NCBI GenBank assembly: GCA_947623455.1
Contig: OX392532.1
Coordinates: 22,666,792-22,730,791, forward strand
DNA from: Mimachlamys varia
Lineage: Eukaryota; Mollusca; Bivalvia; Pectinida; Pectinidae
Direction of reading: 5' to 3'
Length of the DNA: 64,000 bases
This document shows, piece by piece, positions 48,573-60,500 of this stretch (positions are counted from its first letter, which is position 1; every line of letters begins with the position of its first letter). A model generated the notes under the pieces. It saw only the letters and a program-made list of their open reading frames with translations, did not search any database and had not been told where the DNA came from. A program made the position numbers and the translations under genes.

Positions 48573-51500
48573 GTAAGTATATAAACTGTTTTTATCATTA
48601 TTATTTTTCAGTATGATTTTCATTATATCGATATGTAAACTTTATTTATTTTACACCAATAATGAAACAAGTTCTCCAACTTTAATTAATCATTCTTTTT
48701 GGCCCAGATATTAGCGCACGAGGGGTCTTATTGTGGGAGACATGCGGGAAAACAAACCCGCGTGGTTGGGCAGGTGCCCCCATATACCTTTTCACGACCG
48801 GTCGGGGAATCGAACCCCGGCCGCCTTGCTGAAACCAAACACCCCTGATTTTCTGATTTTCAGTAGAATGCATGTAGAAGTTTCCAAATCCTTAGGTGAT
48901 TGCATGGAATTGATCAAACTGCTTTAAAACTTGTTTTGGTACAGTGTATACTCTTGATTTTGTTTTAAAAGCTTGTTCATGTAATACTCTGACTTCGGTA
49001 TATTTAACATCGCATTTCATTGTCATTATGTAACCCTACCGAAATCAGTTGGCATTCATATCCTTCATGAGTACGATTGTTGACGTTGTACGTATAAGTT
49101 GGATACCACTAACTCTCCCAGGCGATGGCTCTTCATTACATTTTAGCAGTGAAATATCGAACATTATTCAATCTATAAAAGTGATATCTTTCACAATCAA
49201 ACACTGGTTACAAACGACAATAGGGACACTGAAAAGCTGCCCGAGTACATTTAGGTTTTGCTATAATATTTTGCGCATCCGAGAAAAATATGAAAATATT
49301 AGCCCCACTCGTGAAATATCTATTATTAATTACTCAAGATACTTTTAGATATTCTATATTTATTCATTGAACAAGCATGCATAATATATACATTATATGA
49401 GATAAAACTGAAAAAATGTTGTTTGACATAAACAGATCATAAAAATGTTTAATATTAGTATTGAATTGCTTTTAGTTGGCATTCATAGGCAATATGAATT
49501 CCATCTGGACAAGGGCAAATCCAGCATATATTGCCTATGAACGCCTACTCAAGGCATTAAAATGTTTAAATGATTGCCGAGTGGGATTTGCGTTATGGTT
49601 AAGCTGTACTGTTTTACCCGTTGATTATTCAGTAATGTTAAAGATGAATTGATGAACATGGGCGATGAATTACCTTCTACTGGCAGTGCGCATAATATAT
49701 ATTATTATTCGAGTAAAAAGTTTTACAATGTACCTTATGGACGAATATTATCTTAGTATTTTTATATTGATGATCCAACCATGTTATTGTGGTAGAATTA
49801 TGCAGTGTTAGGCCCTCGAGCCTAACGTGAGGACATTTGGCTCCATGGCCCGGCCACAACAATAGCGTCACGAGCAAACGTATATTTCCCACCCAATCTG
49901 GTGATGACTGTCCTTGCTCTATGCATATATCGCTTTCATTTCGTATGACGTGTGGTAGCTACCGTAAGTCGAAATAGGTATGATCTCGAAGAGATACAAA
50001 GAAATTAAGATGGGAGGAGTGTGGTAGAATTAGGCAACTCGTCTTCTAGTCTTGGGTTCAATTTCACATTCATCAGACAAAATAGTACATGTAGTGAATT
50101 GTATACATGTACACAAAGGTGTAAGATATATACGTGTTGCGCCGCCGATCCGATCTGGTGGAAGAAAATCTGTTTGAAAATGGCCTCTCGTCACGAAATC
50201 CCGCGAGAGTTTCATTCTGAACTATCTATTTGTATCACGTGACGTTAGGCTGCGGCCATTTTCAAACAGATGCCAGGATTCTGGTTATTTTTTTAATTTT
50301 TAGAGATGGGTGGTGACAGTTACTTCACAACCTCCTGTGACTTGATTAATTGTGTAGGTTAGTAGAAAAATATCTGTTCTTTCCATTGATACCTCATTTG
50401 CATGTGTTCGAAAACGTTTCATATCAGAAAACACAGCTTAAACAGTGACACGTGCACGGGCCGGTAAAAATTCCAGTTTTCAAGTAAGGACGAATTCTGA
50501 CTCTACGAGCCGCTAGGCGTTCCGATATTTCAGCGGATCATAGAGTCAGAACCCTTTGGACTATGATGCGTTATGCAAGATGTAATTTGCATCTGTTCAT
50601 GATCAGTAGAGCGTTTAGAAAAACAATAAAAGCACGGATGGGGCTGGTAATAATGTAGTTTTAATTAAAGTATTAAAATTTAAATCTAATGAACACAGAG
50701 CTCTCGTAGCGTTAAACGAGAAGGACGGTAATCACTTTTCTGAATGTAATTATATTTTAGACAACATTTGTTTTTCACGGGATATGACGACAATACTTTC
50801 ACAAAGATAAAGTGAATTGATAATTCGGTAATAAACTGCAGAAATGTAACAGACATAATGCTATAAATGCCACTTGTGTCACAGACAAACTAAATGCTGT
50901 ACGACAGCACACTACGCTAGTTTTGTTTTTGACAAATACATGTGACGCTTATACGACTTAGCTTCATTGGGTTTTACAGGGTTGAACTAACGTCATAACA
51001 GCATCTAGTTTCACTTCATACATTCGTCTCTGAAAACACATTTTGACTCTTCCAATTCAATGGTTGGAATAGTTCATTATGAAATTTCAGGGTGCAGAGT
51101 GCAATCTCACTGAAATACCAACGTTAAGGCACCGTAGACGGTATTCCACGCCATCCCATAATACTGTCTGACAACAGGTGAGCCAGTTGTTGCTATATCT
51201 TTTCATGCTGAACCTGAAGCAGGGAATAAGAACTTCCAATGACCCAACCTGGAGACAGAACCAACTGTTCCCCTCACATTGGCGAACGCTCGTCACCAAA
51301 AGTAATTGTGAGGTATTGCCATTTAAGGAAGAATGGGTAGGTAAAATAGTGAATAGTAAAGATCACAAACATTCTGACCACGTTTGTGTCGCTTAGTGGA
51401 GAGCAAATGCTATCAAAATTTACTTTTCTTATTTTTATAATATTTGCACAATTGTATGTCGAAGACTTGCTTATGTGGTACATTTTTGTCAAACATAAGA

Positions 51501-54500
51501 AAAATCTTCGATATAAACCAATCAAAATTCTACAATATCAAAAATCAAATCCTTAGTTGAATAGTTCAATTCCGACGAAGAAGAAAAACATACTGCTTGT
51601 ATATATTGAATAAGTCTCAAATGTTACTAGAAATTCGACGTTTAAAATAATATATCTTATAAACAAACCAAGACGAATCGTTCATTTATGTTTTTTGTAG
51701 AAGATAATGTATAAAGTAACTAACCTGCAGGTAGGGCGTAAGAATTGTACCTGCTGCCCCCATTGCATGATCGAAGAAGGCGACTAAACTTGGGAAATCA
51801 TATTGTTCGTTCTTTCTAAACAATTTTCTTCTTTCTAATGTCTCCTTCGACACAACCTTACTTTTGGCCTTTAGCTGAGCGTTCGCCCAACTAAGGAAGG
51901 TTATTGTTCTGTCCCCAGACTGAGATATACCGAGAGTCTCAAACAATGGAAGTTACTACTCCCTGCTTGACGCTCAGCATTATGGGAGTGGAACGACTGG
52001 TTCACCTGCTGTCAGTATGATATGACCGGATGGGGTGTTCTGCTGGGGGCTTCGGCAGTATACTTCAGTGTGGTAGCACTTTAAATCGGCAAAAGATCCA
52101 GACTATTGTAAAAAGATTTACACAAATTTAAACATACCACAGCCTCCAAATACACACGCCCTCAACACCCCCACCCACATCACATACAGCGGGAGGCCGT
52201 CCTTAAATAACCCTGGTTGTTAATAGGACGTAAAACTAATCAATCAACCAACTAACCAAACAAAAGTATAAAGTAAAGGAGAACTTCATTGAGGTAGAGG
52301 ATGATAAATAAACTGCAGTAGATTTAGATTTAGGTATAGGAGGATAGATAAACTGAAGTAGATTTAGGTAGAGGATGATAGATAAACTGCAGTAGATTTA
52401 TATTTAGGTACATGATGATAGATAAACTGCAGTAGATTTAGGTATAGGAGGATAAACTGCAGTAGATTTAGATTTAGGTAGGGGATGATAGATAAACTGC
52501 AGTAGATTTAGATTTAGGTAGGGGATGATAGATAAACTGCAGTAGATTTAGGTAGAGGATGATAGATAAACTGCAGTAGATTTAGATTTAGGTAGAGGAT
52601 GATAGATAAACTGCAGTAGATTTAGGTAGAGGATGATAGATAAACTGCAGTAGATTTAGATTTAGGTAGGGGATGATAGATAAACTGCAGTAGATTTAGA
52701 TTTAAGTAGAGGATGATAGATAAACTGCAGTAGATTTAGATTTAGGTAGATGATGATAGATAAACTGCAGTAGATTTAGATTTAGGTAGATGATGATAGA
52801 TAAACTGCAGTAGATTTAGATTTAGGTAGAGGATGATAGATAAACTGCAGTAGATTTAGATTTAGGTAGAGGATGATAGATAAACTGCAGTAGATTTAGG
52901 TAGAGGATGATAGATAAACTGCAGTAGATTTAGATTTAGGTAGGGGATGATAGATAAACTGCAGTTGATTTAGATTTAAGTAGAGGATGATAGATAAACT
53001 GCAGTAGATTTAGATTTAGGTAGATGATGATAGATAAACTGCAGTAGATTTAGATTTAGGTAGATGATGATATATAAACTGCAGTAGATTTAGATTTAGG
53101 TAGAGGATGATAGATAAACTGCAGTAGATTTAGATTTAGGTAGAGGATGATAGATAAACTGCAGTAGATTTAGATTTAGGTAGATGATGATAGATAAACT
53201 TCAGTAGATTTAGATTTAGGTAGGGGATGATAGATAAACTGCAGTAGATTTAGATTTAGGTAGAGGATGATAGATAAACTGCAGTAGATTTATATTTAGG
53301 TAGGGGATGATAGATAAACTGAAGTAGATTTAGATTTAAGTAGAGGAGGATAGATAAACTGCAGTAGATTTAGATTTAGGTAGAGGATGATAGATAAACT
53401 GCAGTAGATTTAGATTTAGGTAGGGGATGATAGATAAACTGCAGTAAATTTATATTTAGGTAGAGGATGATAGAAAAACTGCAGTAGATTTAGATTTAAG
53501 TAGAGGAGGGTAGATAAACTGCAGTAGATTTAGATTTAGGTAGAGGATGATAGATAAACTGAAGTAGATTTATATTTAGGTAGAGGATGATATATAAACT
53601 GAAGTAGATTTAGATTTAGGTAGAGGATGATGGATAAACTGAAGTAGATTTAGATTTAGGTAGAGGTGGATAGATAAACTGAAGTAGATTTAGATTTAGG
53701 TAGAGGATGATAGATAAACTGCAGTAGATTTAGATTTAGGTAGAGGATGATATATAAACTGAAGTAGATTTATATTTAGGTAGAGGATGATAGATAAACT
53801 GCAGTAGATTTAGATTTAGGTAGAGGATGATAGATAAACTGCAGTAGATTTAGATTTAGGTAGAGGATGATAGATAAACTGCAGTAGATTTAGATTTAGG
53901 TAAAGGAGGATATATAAGGTGCATACGTTTACATCTAGGTTGACGATGATGGATAAAGTGTTGTAGATTTAAATCTAGGTAAAGGATAATGGAGAAAGTG
54001 TAGTAGATATACATTTAGTATCAGTCAAAATGTCCCTGTAATATCGAGTAGCTTGATGATCAACGGAAAGTAAAACCAGCTTAAACGTTATAAACTTTTG
54101 GTTACAAAGGCAGGTGTCTTCATAAGCTATTTCTGTTTAACTGTTGTGACAGTAGAGTCAAAGTAAATAAGGGTCTGATAGTCTACCAGCGAAGACAAGC
54201 ACAGTGTGACGTTGTCACTATTATGTGTGTAAGGCATTCACTTTTCAAATTGTTTAGAAAGATGGATGATAATTAAGAAATTGTGTAAACATATATGCAT
54301 TAAAAGGTATTGTAGATATTCGATATGCTTATTTGCCATTTCAGACTCCCTATATCAACGATGATAACTTTCGAGAAGACCACCCAAACGTTTCCAAAAA
54401 TCCGCATCTGTAATTTGAATATACTGCCCTATACAAAAGTAAAACAGCATAAACAACTCGCTCAACTCGTGGAAAAGGCTTCAGCGGTGACAGGCATCCC

Positions 54501-57500
54501 TCTGACAGAATTTGATACCGTTCCAGTAAGTCATCTCAAGCTTGAATTCACGAAATCTTTGAATCAAACACCTAATGCACTAGCACTCAATTTATATATT
54601 CAGTATGTGTTTTTGACTTACAGACTTACATATAATGATTGTTGTCACACAATGACATCTTAGATTTTCCATTCTGTAATCTTTGGTCCAACTTCTACTC
54701 TACCATGCTGGTTACCCGCACACCACAATCAAACACAAACAAACACACACACACACACACACACTCCCACACACACACACCCCCACACACTGCCGCTTTA
54801 CGAACAAGCGCTTACCGCCCACTCACACACCCATCCACAAAGAAAGAATACCTGGAAAATGACCTCTCTGTTCCAAGTGTCCTTCCTTTGCTTGTGTTTA
54901 ATAAAGTGTACGTCCCTTCCTTGCCGTTTTATGAACAAGCGCGCAGACTACCACTCACAGACACAAAAATAGAGAGGACCTGAAAAATGTAAGCTCTTTT
55001 CCAAATTTCCTTTCTTTGCTTGTGAGTAATAAAGTGTACGTCCCCTCATTGCCGCTTTGCGAACAAGCGAACACACACTAACTAACACCCCACACTTACC
55101 TATATTCACAAACACACCAATAGGCACCCCCTCACACACTCACTCATACGTACACACTTTCCTAATTGAAGTTATATGGTTTTCTCTATGTAACCTTAAA
55201 CCTGAACGTTATTCTACAGTTTCCCGAGTATACGTACGACACGGAGATCGACATCCCAAAATGTAAGTAAAACATATGAAGATTGACTTTTCTATGTATA
55301 TTAATATTAATAATAGATATTAATAGTTATCATCGCCGGAAATTTTAAATTTTAGAAAATAGATTCACACGACTAGAAAGTTTCTCTATAATGATGTTCC
55401 ATGATTTTTTTTTATAATGTTAACAGAAAATTTTTAACGTTTAATCAAATTAATTAAAACAATATTAAACATTTAGGTGAAATTTCCTTTTTTATGGTCC
55501 AACCAAAAAGTCGGCTATATCTTTAATCGTTGGAAATTATGTGAACTTCACAAAATAGTTCGTTTCCAGTGATTGTATTTGTGACAAAAACTAGAATAAC
55601 ACAGATCCTGAAATTAGCCATTTTAATAATAATCTTAATATTCGTCGCTGTGCGTTCACCTGACGACAGGTACGGAAATTTGATTTCCGGTAACGATGCC
55701 CGACAACTAAGCAACAGTTATACTTAACTTCTCTTCAAAAATATATATAAAAAAAAAACATATACTTTATTTAGGGCACTAAATGTCATTACATATATTT
55801 TGTTTAGATTTCGGTAGTTCATTGTTAAAAATTTGTGGAAGAATTGTTGCGTCGGAGCTGTCCGTAATTTCCTCCATTTTTTCAGTTGAGTACAGTGTAA
55901 ATACGGGCAGTTGTCAGTATTACAAAACTTTTTCCTACAATCTCTATTTGTGCCTTAAGCAAGAAATAACACGAACACTTGCATAAATTGCAACCGGGGC
56001 TAGCGACCCGCATACCATTAATTTAGTACTTAAGATTGAACGCCCAATCAAATCATTTGTTGTCAGATTTCTTCACCGTGAAAACACATGACATCGTGCA
56101 ATTCATTATTTTCCCTGAGAATTTGTTCAGCCAGTTTGCATTTTAAAAAAAGTACCCCACCTTTCACATTTCATTCTTTTACCATGTCCAAACATCCGAG
56201 TAACGCCTCCTTCAGTACTTTCGGTACTTTTGATTTTCAATGCAGATTTGGATAAGCCAATGGGTTTTCTGCATACGATGTTCATCCTGAGGGCATATGA
56301 CATCATCACAGCCGATGAGAACAGTACTCTCAATGACACCGTGATCGAGTGTAGTTTCACTAAGAGTGATTGCCTTGCCGAGTGAGTATCAAGTGTCATT
56401 TTTATAGCTGATTAACAATTTCTACCACAATACCCTGTGTTATTCCACTATCAAACCATTGTATAAACGTGTTTCTACCACAATAGCCGGTGTTATTCCA
56501 CTCTCAGACCATTGTATAAACGTTCTGACTGTTGGATAAATTGTTATATGACCTCCGGACTTTTGATTGGTTGAGAAGTTGCACTTTGACCGGAAATAAC
56601 GAGATGATGCGTTTTCGCGCAAATAGTCCGCGTTTCACTCTAAAATTCAACACTGACACTGCTGATTTAATATTGTGGTAGAAACAGGTCACACGACTCC
56701 TGGTTATTGGATATGGGAATTATTTCTCTCTCGTTAATAACATGTATTTTCTAAAGTTAAAACAAACATTCGCTTAAGCTTGTGTCTTTTGTAACTTTTA
56801 AAAAACAATTCACTCGAGTGAAATAAATTCCATTAACAACAGCCACTCGTTGTGTAAATTCTTTATATATCATTGTTGTCATTAACTTCATATTTCTGAT
56901 AAAAATTGCTACGCAAGGTCTTTATAAACTAATATATATATTAGAAGATTTTACGCAGTCAGAGTTAAGCATGTTAACACATTTAAAAAGACAAACACAT
57001 TGATGAATTGGCGCATTGACGATACTTGCTATAGAAAGCAATACATATAACAGAAACTGTAATTAGCGCAATCATACTTTAAGAGAATGCCTTTAGCACG
57101 AAAATTGCCTGAAATAAGATAATTCAATGACCATAATACATAAACATTTACAGTATATTGTAACTTTTTAAAAGCTATAACTTGACAGACCTTAACAAGA
57201 TTATATGTTGTTTGTATCCGAAATTTGATCCCTTAAGGCAACTTATGTTGGGTCACTACCGAGACTCGTTTCATCAACCTTTTACAAAATTCCCTGCTAC
57301 TGTTGAACATGTACCACTTTATAGTTAACATTTATTTCATATGACGTCACCAATCTTCCTCTTTTCTATGATGTCACCAATCTTTCTCTTTTCTATGACG
57401 TCACCAATCTTCCTCTTTTCTACAACGTCACCTATTTTCTATTGCATTTCTTTTTAAAGAGCATTGGGTTTTTTGTGTGCGAATTTGTTATTTTCCCTTT

Positions 57501-60500
57501 TGGGGCATGCTTCTATTTTTTGTTGTTTTTTTTTTTGTTTTTTTTTTTATTATTATTTTAATGTTTAAATTGAATCTTTAAACGACCTATTCGACAATGA
57601 TTTTGATGCGCTTTTTATGGTGTGTAAATCTGAATAAGACGTCTATTTATGCTTAAAACTATCGTACCAATGTTACAGGTTCAGTGACATTCGCCAACGT
57701 TTTCTGTCTTTAGCATCGGTTTTATATCCTGGTATAGTTGATGTGTTCTCTTCCGCTATATCGCATACTTGTTAGCATCAGAACATGAGACGTTCATATT
57801 CAGCTCATTTCAACTGTGATTGTAATATTTGATAACGGCGTTTGGCATATACTTGTAACAGAGGTCATTATTTATTTCAATGCCTCCGCCAGGAGTCGAA
57901 TCCGGAACCTCCGGTTACTAGTCGTATGCTCAACCGATCGAGCTAAAGAGAAGATTTCTCTAGCCGAGCGGTATATTGCAGCTAGTATTTACCAGGGTTA
58001 CATACTCCCCCTCCAGGAAAGAAGTTTTTCAGGGGTCATAGGGATTCCTTTGCAAGTATCCCTAGTGTATGTCATTTTCGGGTAGGAGTCAAACCCGGAG
58101 CCTCTGGCTACTAGTCTTATGCTCAACCGAACGAGCGGTATATTGCAGATAGTATTTACGAGGGTTACATACTGATGCAAATATTGCTTGTCTATTTAGA
58201 GATCAACAACTGATTTCATCATCGGAATTTGATTCTCTGTGCTTCGAATACAAACCCTCAGAGCAGATCAAAATACCGGGCCCCGCCTTCGGTAAGTGTG
58301 GAGCAGCTCAGTCCAATACTAAGTTATTAACAAGTGTTTTAAGATCATAGTTGTTTTAACTAGTGTAGCTTATATTACCCAAACAATTAACTTGTTAATA
58401 CTTTTTTATGGTTCGCGCCTGTTCGTCAGTGATGCTAATAAATGAAATAACTTCAAAGTGAATTTTTTCTGCAAAATGTAAAAAAATAAAATGTATATTA
58501 ATATATTGCAGAATACTTTAGTTTTTTTTGAACTGAAAAAAACAATGTTGTTACAGTAAAGTTTATGTTGCAACATTTATATTGGAAACGTCGTAATAGG
58601 GATCACATGACTTAACGATGAAAAGTCAGACGGACGGACAGACGAACAAACTAAAATTGATATCCCCCGTTTCGGTGAAAGCGGGGGATAATACCGCGCC
58701 AAACATAGTGGTATATGATATCATCACTCTTTGTGCTGTCTTTTTTTCGCGTTATATGATACAACCTCACAAAGTTTAGTATCGGGCCAATAACATTTAT
58801 TTTTTATAATTTTTTTGCTGAATGATACATTCTTGAAATGTTTTTATGATTAATAACCAGTTATGATGACTATGTATTTCCTTTTATTTCATGAGGACTA
58901 GAACTGATTGTTAACGTAAATACAGAAGAATCTGTTCCATTCTTTTCGCGATCTGCCGGTGTAAAGATTGCCATCGGCCACGACGATGTCTTTGAGGTAC
59001 CCACTGGGTTCGACGTTGATATTGGTTTATCGTCGGTAAGTCTAACAATACAATACAACCTATAATTGTTTCTCTTTAAATATGAAAGAAGCTGGCTCAT
59101 GAAGATTTGTGTAATCAACTTTTCTTGGCAGCAATTATGTTTTTTATATCATATATATAATACGTTAGAAATAGGCAAAATTATTAAAAGGTCATTGCGA
59201 TAATTTTGTTGATACACAATTCTTTATAAGGGTTTAATGATTTGGCTGGAAAAGTCCTTGGGATCTTTCGTCAGAAATACATTGGGAAAATTAATAATCG
59301 AAATGCGATAAAACAAATAAGAAAAAATATTTTACATTTTAAAACATTGTGTCAAAATGGTTATTTAGTTTTTATATTTCGATTTCATCAAAAAGAAAAA
59401 AGGGAAATTTTCGGGGTTTTTTTTTGCAAGATCAAATAATTGTCATTGCAATACAGTTTACACAAATCACCAGTAAAACACAACGAGTCATCTTTGCTGT
59501 GTATTTCATAATATTGATCATTTAAGATTTCCGAAGCAAAACAGAACTCCCCAAAAATTGAGACACAATTACACGTTAAGTGAAAAATATTGCTTCCAAA
59601 TATGTGAAAAAGCATTGCGGACATAGCAAGAAAAACAAAGTTTTGAGATGTCCAAAACAGATGTCTAAGTGATCGTATAAAACTGTTAAAGATTCTTCAG
59701 TCAGTAGACAGCTAGTATTAATTCATTTTTTCAGATGCATGCTTGTATTTTAAATTGATCGGAATTTGTTATACAGGTTTTTAAAAAATCATAGAAAACA
59801 TCAAACCAGATTTTTAAAAAAAATGAATGAATTGACTGAAACCTCTTTACGTCTTTATTCATGTTTTGTGGATTGTTTCAATCTATACTTTTCGATTTTG
59901 TCCACTTTTCTAATGTAGTGACAAACGACTGCAGTTTGTTCAACAGACATATTAACTTTTTTTGTTTAAAGGTTGTCTACAACCGTCTACCTGGTAGGAC
60001 AGAACGCTGTAGTAGCTCGGGAACTACCATTGCTGTAAGTTACTTGTGCATGTGTCAACGATCTAAGTGTTACCGCTTGTTATATAATCGACATCCGCTA
60101 TATATGAGCTGTGTATACACAATTATGACATGCTTAATATCTCAGATAATTGTGAGTATTATCATTAATACAGACAAAGTCTACATAAATAAGATCAGTA
60201 CACCCTTTATAAATGTGCGTAGTCTCCCATGTAGCTGTGCGTTGTGTCCCCTTTAGCTGTGTCTAGTTTGTTCTGTAACTTTGCGAAATTTCCTTGAGAA
60301 CGTATGATTAATACCATCATAATTATCATTAATAAAATCGTAATGTATATGTAAGTTATTTTCCTGGTAGCTATGGGAAGTTCCCCGAAGGCTGTGGGTA
60401 GTCCCCCTGATATCTTTGTATACTTTCCACGGTACTCTGCGGAGTTTTCCCCATACTTGTGCCTAGGTTCTCCTATATCTGTGCGTAGTTGGTCTCTGTT

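Noticed and set aside
51686..51946. Minus-strand open frame of 86 codons with a good donor, resembling a first exon
   Set aside because: It lies within a dispersed element recognisable on the plus strand and starts in the segment shared with the inverted copy at 51.1-51.3 kb; no second exon follows.
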